Assembly (NCBI GenBank): GCA_024642185.1
Contig: JAHEBR010000054.1
Location: forward strand, 1-11,028
Source of the DNA: Marivivens sp.
Lineage (GTDB): Bacteria > Pseudomonadota > Alphaproteobacteria > Rhodobacterales > Rhodobacteraceae
Length of the DNA stretch: 11,028 nucleotides
Reading direction: 5' to 3'
Shown here: piece after piece, positions 1 through 7,281 of the stretch
Layout: each line of letters begins with the position of its first letter
Position numbering within the stretch: the stretch's first letter is position 1
Notes under the pieces: generated by a model
What the model saw: the letters and a program-made list of their open reading frames with translations, nothing else
Told to the model about the DNA's origin: nothing
Database searches by the model: none
Program-made: the position numbers and the translations under genes

Positions 1-1
1 G

Positions 2-403
2 GATGTCGAGGTGGCGGAGTATCTTTCGCAGGTCGAGCCGGAGCGGCGGCGCGCGGACGCGCAGCGGCTGGACCAGATTTTTCGCGAGGTGAGCGGCTTT
101 GCCCCGAGGATGTGGGGGCCGTCGATCGTGGGCTACGGGCGTTATCACTACACCTATGCGAGCGGTAGGGAAGGGGATGCACCGGCGACGGGATTTGCGC
201 CAAGGAAGGCCAACCTCGTTATCTATATCATGCCGGGATACACTGATTTCAGCGCCATTCTTGCCCGCCTCGGCAAGCACAAGATTGGCAAATCCTGCCT
301 ATATATCAACAAGCTGGACGATATTGACCTGAGCGTGTTGAAAGAGTTGATCGCGGCCGGGATCGAGGATCTGGGCCGCCATTGGCCTGTCGAGCCCAGC
401 TAG
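2..403 (+). CDS. DUF1801 (YdhG-like) protein, 5' end cut by the window
   Basis: The reading frame is open from base 2 and ends at the TAG at 401-403, giving about 133 visible residues. A GTG at 11 could be read as a start. However, the frame continues upstream of it (Asp-Val-Glu), and family members usually carry several residues before the VxxYLxxV helix, so I treat it as truncated on the left. The family look comes from the N-terminal helix with RRRADAQ, the central MWGPSIVGYG and YHYTYASG segment, the NLVIYIMPGY strand, and a C-terminal GKHKIGKSCLYI stretch followed by a short helix. DUF1801 proteins are small cytosolic proteins without an established biochemical role, and no catalytic residues can be assigned. 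Its stop codon interlocks with that of the convergent pfkB gene. Family assignment is fairly secure; the function is unknown. Confidence 0.8.
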   Translation, partial: DVEVAEYLSQVEPERRRADAQRLDQIFREVSGFAPRMWGPSIVGYGRYHYTYASGREGDAPATGFAPRKANLVIYIMPGYTDFSAILARLGKHKIGKSCLYINKLDDIDLSVLKELIAAGIEDLGRHWPVEPS

Positions 404-1350
404 ATCCGGGTTGTGCGGGTCTCGAGGAGGAGCCTCTCGAAATCCTCTCGGCGGCAGAGCTGGGTGCCGGGGGTCATAACGGCGGCAGAGGCTGCGGCCG
501 CCCCGTGCGAGAGGGCTTGGTCAAGCGGCAGGCCCTGGGCAAGCGCGAGGGTGAGGCCGCCCATGAAGCTGTCGCCGGCGCCGACGCGGCTGACGACCTT
601 GACCTTGGCGGCGTTGGCAAACCAGCCTTGATTGTCGGCCCACATCACCGACCCTTCGGCGCCGCGGGCGATGATGAGAACCTCGGCCACGCCTTTTTCT
701 GCGAGGGTTCGGGCAAAATCGAGGGTCTCGGCGCGCGCGGGCAGGGCGTGGCCGGCAAGAGCCTCGGCCTCGCCCTGGTCCATGCGCAGAACGAAGGGTT
801 TGTGCTTGAGGCCGCCTTTGGCGAGGCGCGCGAGGGCTGGGCCGGAGGTGTCGATGAGGAGCTTGCGCGCTTCGCCGGAGAGGGCATCGCACAGGCGGGG
901 ATAATAATCGTCGGTCGTGCCGTTGGGTTCGCTTCCGGAAAGGACGACGAGGCTGTCGGGGCCAACTAGCGGAGGCAGGGTTGCAAGGGCGTTATCGAGG
1001 TTGGCTGCGTTCCATTCCGGGCCCGGTAGGCTGAACCTGTATTGGTTGCCCATGACCTCGTCGGTGATCGCGAGGCTTTCGCGGGTCTCGCCGGGGGCGG
1101 GATAGGAGATAAGGGGGATGCCTTCGGCTTCGAGAAGCCTGGTGAGGTGTTCGCCACGGGCCCCGCCGAGGGCCGCGAAGGCGCGGACTTCGCCGCCGAG
1201 CAAGCGGATTGCGCGGGCGACGTTCAGGCCGCCGCCGCCCGGATCATAGCGTTCGGGGCCGCAGCGCAGCTTGGCGCCTGCGGTGACATGGGGAACCGAG
1301 GCCGAAACATCGAGCGCGGGGTTCAGTGTAATGGTGAGAATGTCACGCAT
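400..1350 (-). CDS. pfkB: PfkB-type phosphofructokinase (1-phosphofructokinase family hexose kinase)
   Basis: A 316-aa cytosolic ribokinase-fold sugar kinase, expected to transfer phosphate from ATP to a phosphorylated hexose, probably fructose 6-phosphate. From memory it closely tracks E. coli PfkB: TLNPALD near residue 6, KLRC, PGGGGLNVARAI (glycine-rich substrate loop), GEHL, GNQYRF, a SGSxP-like loop (SGSEPNG), the anion-hole and catalytic motif VGAGDSF with D260 as presumed base, and a C-terminal GTQLC. I chose the ATG at 1348-1350 because the protein then starts MRDILTITLNPALD as in the family, and GAGG lies 6 nt upstream. A longer in-frame extension upstream has no homology. One oddity: where E. 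coli PfkB has K185-P-N187, this protein has R189-M-D191. LacC and FruK are alternatives, but the KLRC and GTQLC signatures favour PfkB. It runs divergently from gltX. I see no convincing promoter in the 146-bp gap at 1351-1496. Confidence 0.88.
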   Translation of the reverse strand: MRDILTITLNPALDVSASVPHVTAGAKLRCGPERYDPGGGGLNVARAIRLLGGEVRAFAALGGARGEHLTRLLEAEGIPLISYPAPGETRESLAITDEVMGNQYRFSLPGPEWNAANLDNALATLPPLVGPDSLVVLSGSEPNGTTDDYYPRLCDALSGEARKLLIDTSGPALARLAKGGLKHKPFVLRMDQGEAEALAGHALPARAETLDFARTLAEKGVAEVLIIARGAEGSVMWADNQGWFANAAKVKVVSRVGAGDSFMGGLTLALAQGLPLDQALSHGAAAASAAVMTPGTQLCRREDFERLLLETRTTRI

Positions 1351-1496
1351 GGGGGGCCTCGTCTTGGCCGGAGCATGACAGGAGGCGTGCGGCGGCACAA
1401 CGGCACGGCCGCGCAATATGGACAAAGAGGCCATGATATGAAACAGCATCGCGCCGTAGGTGGGCCACGATCCAATGCGGCCCGAGAGGATAGAAG

Positions 1497-2819
1497 ATGA
1501 CCACCACCCGTTTTGCACCGTCTCCGACCGGCTGGCTCCACATCGGCAACCTGCGGGCTGCCTTGATGAACTATGCCATCGCCCGGCAACGGGGCGGCAC
1601 CTTCATCCTGCGGATCGACGATACCGATACCGAACGGTCGAAGCCCGAGTATGTCGAGGGCATCAAGGATGCGCTGACGTGGCTCGGCCTTGGCTGGGAC
1701 AGGATCGAATACCAGTCGGCCCGGATGGAGCGCTATCTTGCCGCCAAGGAGCGGCTGATCGAGATGGGGCGGGTCTATGAATGTTTCGAGACGCCGGTCG
1801 AGCTGGACCTCAAGCGCAAGAAGCAGCTCAACATGGGCAAGCCGCCGGTCTATGACCGCGCCGCACTTGATCTGAGCGAGGCCGAGAAGGATCGCCTGCG
1901 CGCCGAGCGGGGCGGTTCGCACTGGCGCTTCAGGCTTGATCACGAGCGGATCGAGTGGACCGACGGTATTCTGGGCGATATTTCGATTGATGCGGCGAGC
2001 GTGTCGGATCCGGTTCTGATCAAGGAATCCGGCCAGATCCTTTATACCTTTGCCTCGGTCGTCGATGATACCGAGATGGGCGTGACCGATATCGTCCGTG
2101 GCGCCGACCATGTCACCAACACCGCGACGCAGATCCAGATCATCAAGGCGCTGGGCGGCGAGGTTCCGAGCTTTGCGCACCATTCGCTTCTGACCGGCCC
2201 CGATGGCGAGAAGCTGTCGAAGCGGCTGGGGAACCTCTCGCTCAAGGACCTGCGCGCGCAGGGGATCGAACCGATGGCGATCTTGTCGCTCATGTCGAGG
2301 CTTGGCTCGTCGGACCCGATCGAGCTGCGCTCGACGGTCCAGGAAGTGGTCGATGGTTTTGACGTGAGCAAGTTTGGCGCGGCGCCGACCAAATTCGATC
2401 CGGCCGACCTTGAGCCGATGACCGCGCGGGTCAACGCCGCCAAGCCTTTCGCCGAGGTGGCGGGCATGATCGCGGCGCTGGGCGTTCCTGAGGGTCTGGC
2501 CGAGAGGTTCTGGTCGGTCGTGCGCGAGAACATCACCTATTTGACGGACATGGGGCCGTGGTGGGAGCTGTTCCGCGATGGCACGCCCGCTGTGGTCGAT
2601 GCCGAGGATGCGGAGTTCATCGAAGCGGCGCTCGGGATGCTGGGCGAGCCGCCCTATGACGACCAGACCTGGGCCAATTGGTCGAACGGCGTGAAAGAGG
2701 CGTCGGGCCGCAAGGGCAAGCAGCTGTTCATGCCGCTGCGCAAGGCGGTGACGGGGCGCGAGCGCGGGCCGGAGATGGCCGACGTCATGGCGCTGATGCA
2801 GGTCAAGCCTCGGCTTTGA
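1497..2819 (+). CDS. gltX: Glutamyl-tRNA synthetase (GluRS, short alphaproteobacterial type)
   Basis: A 440-aa class I aminoacyl-tRNA synthetase that charges glutamate onto tRNA. The N-terminus carries the class I signature as H15-I-G-N18 after RFAPSPTGW. The ATP-binding KMSKS-type loop is K239-L-S-K-R243. FILRIDDTDTERS, DWTDGILGDISI-like and GADHVTNTATQIQI segments are typical of the catalytic core, and the remainder is the helical anticodon-binding domain. It is shorter than the roughly 470-aa E. coli enzyme and lacks a CxC zinc-finger cluster. The ATG is preceded by GAGAGGA with 6-nt spacing. Many alphaproteobacteria carry two GltX paralogs and use GatCAB to make Gln-tRNA. Whether this copy charges tRNA-Glu, tRNA-Gln or both cannot be read here. 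Its last 17 bp overlap the end of the convergent cyclotransferase-like gene. Confidence 0.96.
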   Translation: MTTTRFAPSPTGWLHIGNLRAALMNYAIARQRGGTFILRIDDTDTERSKPEYVEGIKDALTWLGLGWDRIEYQSARMERYLAAKERLIEMGRVYECFETPVELDLKRKKQLNMGKPPVYDRAALDLSEAEKDRLRAERGGSHWRFRLDHERIEWTDGILGDISIDAASVSDPVLIKESGQILYTFASVVDDTEMGVTDIVRGADHVTNTATQIQIIKALGGEVPSFAHHSLLTGPDGEKLSKRLGNLSLKDLRAQGIEPMAILSLMSRLGSSDPIELRSTVQEVVDGFDVSKFGAAPTKFDPADLEPMTARVNAAKPFAEVAGMIAALGVPEGLAERFWSVVRENITYLTDMGPWWELFRDGTPAVVDAEDAEFIEAALGMLGEPPYDDQTWANWSNGVKEASGRKGKQLFMPLRKAVTGRERGPEMADVMALMQVKPRL

Positions 2820-2820
2820 C
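2802..2820. repeat. Imperfect inverted repeat over two convergent stop codons
   Basis: The 19 bases GTCAAGCCTCGGCTTTGAC fold as GTC/GAC plus AAGC/GCTT around a small loop, with one bulged T. The element contains the gltX stop (TGA, 2817-2819) and the stop of the minus-strand cyclotransferase-like gene (TGA on minus, 2805-2803). No clear T tract follows on either side, so it is at best a weak bidirectional terminator or 3'-end-stabilising hairpin. The symmetry may simply arise from the overlapping codons. Confidence 0.4.
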
Positions 2821-3366
2821 GACCCGGCAGCCGAGGCGCGAGAGCGCCTCGTCGACAAACTCTGTCTCGTGTCTTTCGAGCCTCTGGTGGCGCGGGTAGA
2901 CCGGTGCCGCCCGTTCGTCGAGGATCGGGATATCCCAGTTGCGGGTGGTGGCGAAGAAGCTCTTGGCGCCCTCTTCCCCGAACACCCGCAGATAGCCCTG
3001 CACCACCACATCGACATAGCTGAGGAAGATCGGGCCCTTCTCGGGGCCGGTATTCTCGTGCGCGGGATCGACGGCGTAAAGCGAGACAGGCATCTCGGCC
3101 GGATCGGTCTGGTGGGTCACGTCATGCCGCCGATACGCGTGTTCGCGGGCGTCGAGCGCCACCCAGTCGCCGCCGGGGACAGAGGCCGTCACGCCCAAGA
3201 GCTCCGTCTGATCGCAAGGCTCGACCGACAGGAAAGCGGCGGGTCGAAGGGTCGTGTGCCGCCAGACCCGCCGCCAGCCTTTGATGCGTGCGGGGCGGGC
3301 GTCGGGGAAATCGTGAGTGGCAAGGTTGACGAGGCTCCCATAGCCGAAAAAGCGCGGGTGGCTCAT
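2803..3366 (-). CDS. Gamma-glutamylcyclotransferase-fold (AIG2/GGCT-like) protein
   Basis: A 187-aa cytosolic protein. It opens with FFGYGSLVN (residues 6-14), the YGSL substrate-binding motif of the GGCT/AIG2/ChaC fold. The DAREHAYRR segment supplies E75 as the likely catalytic glutamate, by analogy with the D-x-R-E signature of the fold. Family enzymes cyclise gamma-glutamyl groups to 5-oxoproline from gamma-glutamyl peptides or glutathione; the actual substrate here is unknown. The C-terminal half (SYVDVVVQGYLRVFGEEG, then RNWDIPIL and a basic YPRHQRLER stretch) is less familiar. The start ATG (3366-3364) overlaps the permease stop in an ATGA, which implies translational coupling as the third gene of the ybbA-ybbP operon. 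Its end overlaps gltX by 17 bp. The fold is secure; the exact reaction is inference. Confidence 0.8.
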   Translation of the reverse strand: MSHPRFFGYGSLVNLATHDFPDARPARIKGWRRVWRHTTLRPAAFLSVEPCDQTELLGVTASVPGGDWVALDAREHAYRRHDVTHQTDPAEMPVSLYAVDPAHENTGPEKGPIFLSYVDVVVQGYLRVFGEEGAKSFFATTRNWDIPILDERAAPVYPRHQRLERHETEFVDEALSRLGCRVVKAEA

Positions 3367-5891
3367 TCTTGCGCCCTTAAGACCTGAGCCGGACGTGCCG
3401 CCATGGCGCGGAGCGAAAAGCCAAGGCCGGCGAGTGTCGAGATCACGATGCCACCGCCGATGATCCAGGCGACGTTGCTCCAGATCACTTGGAAATCGCT
3501 CTCCATCACAAAGACCATGATCGCATAGGCCCCGCTGATACCGGCGGCCAGTGCGACGCCGCCTGCCGCCGCGCCGAGGATCGCAGACCGCAAAGCAAAG
3601 CTCAAAAGGATCCGCGCGCGGCCTGCACCGAGGGTCTTGAGGATCGCTGCCTCTATCGTCCGCGCCCTCTCGCCTGCCGCAGCCGCCCCGATAAGGACAA
3701 GGAAGCCTGTGACCAGCGTGACCCCGGCCCCGACGCGCACACCGGCGGAAATTCCTTCGACGATTTCCATCATCCGAGCGATCGCATCACGGATGCGGAA
3801 TGCGGTGATGTTGGGATAGGCATTCGCCATCTCGCGAAGGATCGGCCCCTCGCCTTCGGGTGTCGAATAGACCGTTGCAATCCAGCTGTGCGGCGCCCCA
3901 GAGAGGGCCGCAGGATTGAGCGACATGACAAAGCCGATGCCTGCCGTCTGAAAGACAACCTCGCGGAAGCTTGCGATCGTGGCGGTTAGTTCACGGCCGA
4001 GGATGTTGACAGTGATCTCGTCACCTATCTTGAGGCCGATCTCCCGTGCCTCGGCGTCCGAAAAGCTCACCAGCGGCGGGCCGGCATAGTCGGGCGGCCA
4101 CCACTCGCCCTCGGTGAGGCGGGTGTTTTCCGGCAGGCCCTCGGAATAGGTCACGCCCCTGTCGCCCTGCAAAATCCAATGATCCCCGGCGACCTCTTTG
4201 GCCGGCTGACCATTGATTTCGGTGATGATGCCGCGGAGCATCGGCGCGGCTTCGACCTTGCTAACCTCGGGATTGGTGGCGAGCCGCTCTTTGAAGCCGC
4301 CGATCTGGTCGGGCTGAATGTCGACGAAGAAATAGGAGGGGGCGACTTCGGGAAGCTCCTCCGAGAAGGCGCCGCGCAGGTTGCCGTCTATCTGGCCGAT
4401 ACCGGCAAGAACAGCGAGGCCAAGCCCGAGCGAGAGGACCACCGCTACAGTCTCGCCGTTGCGGGCACCAATGGCGCCAAGGGCAAGGCGCAGGGCGGGC
4501 AAGCCCCGCGCGGCGGGCATGGCGCGGCGGGCAATCGCGCGGGTGGCAAGGGCAGCGATTACTAGGGCGAGAAGCGCAGCGGCGATGCCTCCAAAGGTCC
4601 AGAGCGCGAGCGACGGTGTGCCAGACAGGACTGCCGCAGAGCCAACGAGAGAGGCCACAAGAGCGGCGGTCAGCACCATGTATTTCACTGCGGGGAGCCT
4701 CTTGCCCGAGGCAAAGGCATCGCGAAAAAGAGCCGCCGCGCGGACCTGTTCTGTGCGCGCAAGCGGCCAGAGGGTAAAGATCGCGGCGGTGAGGCTGCCG
4801 TAAAGCGCGGCTTCAAGAAGGGGTTGAGGATAGATCGCAAAAATCGCCGGGACCGGCAGGCGCGCCTCTATCAATGGGGCGAGGAGGACAGGCAGGCCGC
4901 CACCGAGAAGAAGGCCCGCGCCAATGCCGACTGCGGCGAGAAGCCCGATTTGCAGAGCATACACGGCAAAGATCGTGCGCCCAGAGGCGCCAAGCGTCTT
5001 GAGCGTGGCGATGACGCCGGTCTTGCCTGAGAGATAGGCCCGCACCGCGGCCGAGACGCCGACGCCGCCGACCGCCAGACCCGAAAGGCCAACAAGGATC
5101 AGGAATGCGCCGATCCGTTCGACGAAACGTTCAGCCCCCGAAGAATCGCGGGCGTCCCGCCAGCGTAGGCCGCTGCCTTCAAGCTGCGCCTCGGTCTGCG
5201 CCTCGAGAGCGGCCAGATCAGCCCCCTCCGGCAGGTCGAGCCGGTAGGCTGTCGAAAAGAGAGTGCCCTCTTTGATAAGGCCCGAGTCTTTGAGGCTTTC
5301 GGTCAATACGATCGTGCGGGGGCCGAGGCCGAAACCGGCCGTGCTGTTGTCGGGATAGCGGGTCAGAAGGGCGCTTAGGGTGAATTCCTGCAAGCCCAAG
5401 GAAAAGCTATCGCCGGGGCGCAGGCCAAGCCGGTCGGCCAGGGCGGGCTCCATCACGGCGCCGGGAAGGTCGCCTGAGCCGGCCAGAGCCTGCGCCAGCG
5501 GCATATCCGGTTCGAGCGTGACGCGGCCGATCAGGGGATAGGCATCGTCGACAGCACGGACCTGGGTCAGTGCCCGGTCCGTGTTTCCATCAGAAAGTGC
5601 GACGCCCGCCAGGGATCGGAAATCGACCGTTTCGGAAATCCGATCCGAGATGCTCTCAAGGAATGTCAGTTCATCGGTCTGAGCAAAGCGATACGTCAGG
5701 CCAACCTCTGCATCACCGCCCAGCATCGCCGCGCCTTCGGCGGCGAGGCCCGCGCCAATGGACGAGCGGACGGTTCCGACCGCCGCGATGGCCGCAACCC
5801 CGAGGGCGAGGCAGGCGAGGAATACACGAAAGCCGGTGAGGCCAGCGCGCAGCTCGCGGCGCGCGATCCTGGTTGCGATGCGGAAACTCAC
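3363..5891 (-). CDS. ybbP: YbbP-type ABC transporter permease (FtsX/MacB superfamily)
   Basis: An 842-aa inner-membrane permease, similar in size and layout to E. coli YbbP. After a basic N-terminus (ATRIARRELRAG) comes TM1 (about 21-40), then a first periplasmic domain. Three TM segments form the first FtsX module (near IGAFLILVGLSGLAVGG, AVYALQIGLLAAVGIG and LLEAALYGSLTAAIFTLW). Two further central TMs and one before a second periplasmic domain follow. The C-terminal FtsX module has three TMs (VTLVTGFLVLIG, LRSAILGAAAGGVALAA, IIGGGIVISTLAGLGF). That gives about ten TMs in all. Type VII permeases of this kind usually transmit ATP-driven movement to the periplasm rather than pass substrate through a channel. 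I chose the GTG at 5891-5889: it overlaps the ATPase stop in GTGA, has GGAGGGGG about 7 nt upstream, and places the basic segment correctly. The upstream ATG at 5948 lies deep in the ATPase gene and adds low-complexity sequence. Confidence 0.9.
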   Translation of the reverse strand: MSFRIATRIARRELRAGLTGFRVFLACLALGVAAIAAVGTVRSSIGAGLAAEGAAMLGGDAEVGLTYRFAQTDELTFLESISDRISETVDFRSLAGVALSDGNTDRALTQVRAVDDAYPLIGRVTLEPDMPLAQALAGSGDLPGAVMEPALADRLGLRPGDSFSLGLQEFTLSALLTRYPDNSTAGFGLGPRTIVLTESLKDSGLIKEGTLFSTAYRLDLPEGADLAALEAQTEAQLEGSGLRWRDARDSSGAERFVERIGAFLILVGLSGLAVGGVGVSAAVRAYLSGKTGVIATLKTLGASGRTIFAVYALQIGLLAAVGIGAGLLLGGGLPVLLAPLIEARLPVPAIFAIYPQPLLEAALYGSLTAAIFTLWPLARTEQVRAAALFRDAFASGKRLPAVKYMVLTAALVASLVGSAAVLSGTPSLALWTFGGIAAALLALVIAALATRAIARRAMPAARGLPALRLALGAIGARNGETVAVVLSLGLGLAVLAGIGQIDGNLRGAFSEELPEVAPSYFFVDIQPDQIGGFKERLATNPEVSKVEAAPMLRGIITEINGQPAKEVAGDHWILQGDRGVTYSEGLPENTRLTEGEWWPPDYAGPPLVSFSDAEAREIGLKIGDEITVNILGRELTATIASFREVVFQTAGIGFVMSLNPAALSGAPHSWIATVYSTPEGEGPILREMANAYPNITAFRIRDAIARMMEIVEGISAGVRVGAGVTLVTGFLVLIGAAAAGERARTIEAAILKTLGAGRARILLSFALRSAILGAAAGGVALAAGISGAYAIMVFVMESDFQVIWSNVAWIIGGGIVISTLAGLGFSLRAMAARPAQVLRAQE

Positions 5892-6574
5892 GCCAGCGCC
5901 CCCTCCGACTCGAGGCGGCCGTCCCGCAGGCGAATCACCCGATCGCAACGCCGCGCCAATTCGGGCGCGTGAGTAACCATGACGAGGGTTGCACCGTGCT
6001 TGTCGCGAAGGTCGAACAATAGGTCGATGATCGCGCCGCCATTGGCTTCGTCGAGGTTGCCGGTGGGTTCATCGGCCAGAAGGATGCGGGGCCTCGGCGC
6101 GGCCGCGCGGGCCAGCGCCACGCGCTGCTGCTCGCCGCCCGACATCTGGCTCGGAAAATGGCCTGCCCGTCCGGCGAGGCCAACGGCGGCCAACTCTTCT
6201 GCGGCGCGGTCAAAGGCATCGGGCACACCGGCAAGCTCGAGTGGCGTTGCCACGTTTTCAAGCGCCGTCATCGTCGGAATGAGGTGGAAGGATTGAAAGA
6301 CGATCCCCATATTATCTCGGCGGAAGCGGGCCAGCTGATCCTCGTTCATTGAGGTGAGGTCTTGGCCAAGTGCCATCACGCGCCCGCCGGTGGCCCTTTC
6401 AAGGCCGCCCATGAGCATGAGGAGCGAGGATTTGCCAGAACCACTGGGGCCGACAAGGCCCAATGTCTCACCTTTGTTCACCTCAAGAGAAATGCCCTTG
6501 AGAATATCGACCATACCTGCATTCCCCTTCAACGAAAGCGATGTGTCGGAAAGGGAAAAGACGGGTTCTGTCAT
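5888..6574 (-). CDS. ybbA: YbbA-type ABC transporter ATP-binding protein (LolD/MacB-like)
   Basis: A 228-aa cytosolic ATPase that powers the adjacent permease. All nucleotide-binding motifs are present: Walker A GPSGSGKSS (42-50), Q-loop Q94, signature MSGGEQQRVALARA (144-157), Walker B ILLADEPTGNLD (164-175) with E169, and switch H202. The EPTGNLD signature and length place it in the MacB/LolD/YbbA group that partners FtsX-like permeases. The ATG at 6574-6572 gives the expected MTEPVFSLSD first strand, with GAGG about 8 nt upstream; a longer upstream reading would run into the divergent esterase gene. The stop overlaps the permease GTG (GTGA). Adjacency to a YbbP-like permease and a TesA-like esterase makes YbbA the best name. 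LolD is less likely because no LolC/E-type pair is present. Confidence 0.92.
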   Translation of the reverse strand: MTEPVFSLSDTSLSLKGNAGMVDILKGISLEVNKGETLGLVGPSGSGKSSLLMLMGGLERATGGRVMALGQDLTSMNEDQLARFRRDNMGIVFQSFHLIPTMTALENVATPLELAGVPDAFDRAAEELAAVGLAGRAGHFPSQMSGGEQQRVALARAAAPRPRILLADEPTGNLDEANGGAIIDLLFDLRDKHGATLVMVTHAPELARRCDRVIRLRDGRLESEGALA

Positions 6575-7250
6575 GATATCTGCCTCTGGTTTCTTGTCGT
6601 CACTTGGATATGGGGTCGTTCGGCGTCTTCGCAACCTTGCTCTCGTGTTCTTGACCACCGGCGCGGCTGCGGAGCCGGCAACCCTCGTTGCCCTTGGTGA
6701 CAGTCTTACGCAAGGGTACGGCCTTTCCGTTGACGAAGGGTTCGTGCCGCAACTTCAGGCGTGGCTTGATGGTCAGGGTGTCGAGGTGGCCGTGATCAAC
6801 GCTGGGGTCTCGGGCGATACGACGGCAGGCGGGCTTGCGCGCGTTGGCTGGACGCTTGGGGCGGGGGATGTGGACGCGATGATCGTCGCCCTTGGCGGCA
6901 ACGATTTTCTACGAGGCCTTGATCCCGCTGCCAGCCGCGAGAACCTTTCAGGAATTCTTGCAGCAGCTACAGAAGCCGACGTTCGTGTTTTGTTGGTAGG
7001 CATAACGGTCGCCGACAACTACGGGCCGGACTATCGCGCTGCCTTTGAGGCTATGTATGCCGAGCTTGCATCCCAGTATGGCGTTGCGCTGTTTCCCGAC
7101 TTTTTCGAGGGGCTCACCGCGACATCGAGGATCAGCGAAGCGCGCACAGCCTATATGCAGCCCGATGGGCTTCACCCAAATGGCGAGGGCGTAAAGCTCA
7201 TCGTCGAGGCCATCGGCCCCGCCGTTCTCGAGCTTTTGCGCGAGGAATAG
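6573..7250 (+). CDS. tesA: TesA-type GDSL esterase/lysophospholipase (arylesterase), secreted
   Basis: A 225-aa SGNH hydrolase precursor predicted to cleave acyl esters or thioesters in the periplasm. An RRLRN n-region (17-21) and hydrophobic LALVFLTTG core end at AAA (31-33), a plausible signal-peptidase site. SGNH blocks follow: ALGDSLTQGYG with nucleophile S44, INAGVSGDTT with G78, ALGGNDFLRG with N110, and DGLHPN with D198 and H201. The ATG at 6573 is the first in frame that includes the signal peptide. It has no good Shine-Dalgarno sequence, and a TTG at 6594 is a possible alternative. Divergent adjacency to ybbA/ybbP matches the E. coli tesA locus, where the products have been described as acting together, so a joint role in removing or hydrolysing hydrophobic compounds at the inner membrane is likely. 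Function is well supported; the start is uncertain. Confidence 0.9.
   Translation: MISASGFLSSLGYGVVRRLRNLALVFLTTGAAAEPATLVALGDSLTQGYGLSVDEGFVPQLQAWLDGQGVEVAVINAGVSGDTTAGGLARVGWTLGAGDVDAMIVALGGNDFLRGLDPAASRENLSGILAAATEADVRVLLVGITVADNYGPDYRAAFEAMYAELASQYGVALFPDFFEGLTATSRISEARTAYMQPDGLHPNGEGVKLIVEAIGPAVLELLREE
6607..6634 (-). promoter_or_regulatory. Weak candidate promoter for the ybbA operon
   Basis: On the minus strand TTGCGA (6634-6629) and CATATC (6612-6607) are separated by 16 nt and lie about 32-60 nt upstream of the ybbA ATG, inside the tesA signal-peptide coding region. The -10 match is poor. It is listed because any ybbA promoter must lie within tesA, given the absence of an intergenic gap. 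Confidence 0.25.
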
Positions 7251-7272
7251 GCGAAGGCTCGGCGCCTTCGCC
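7250..7272. terminator. Hairpin between convergent tesA and the first cold-shock gene
   Basis: GGCGAAGGC (7250-7258) pairs perfectly with GCCTTCGCC (7264-7272) around a 5-nt loop. It begins at the last base of the tesA stop and lies 9 nt beyond the stop of the convergent cold-shock gene. No T run follows in either direction, so a bidirectional terminator is suggested by position and stem strength but is not a classical intrinsic one. Confidence 0.5.
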
Positions 7273-7281
7273 GAAAGGAAA

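Noticed and set aside
382..969. 195-aa open frame on the plus strand opposite pfkB
   Set aside because: It overlaps the conserved PfkB catalytic region and is Gly/Ala/Glu-rich shadow sequence without a family match.
1351..1518. N-terminal extension of pfkB
   Set aside because: The extension crosses the gltX start and ribosome site and has no similarity to PfkB; the ATG at 1350 gives the canonical N-terminus.
1323..3017. 564-aa open frame on the minus strand across gltX
   Set aside because: It is antisense to gltX, has no recognisable domain, and is composed of Arg/His/Leu-rich low-quality sequence typical of a GC-rich shadow frame.
6354..6572. N-terminal extension of the TesA-like protein
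   Set aside because: It would put about 73 residues of antisense-ybbA sequence before a clear signal peptide, which would block export.
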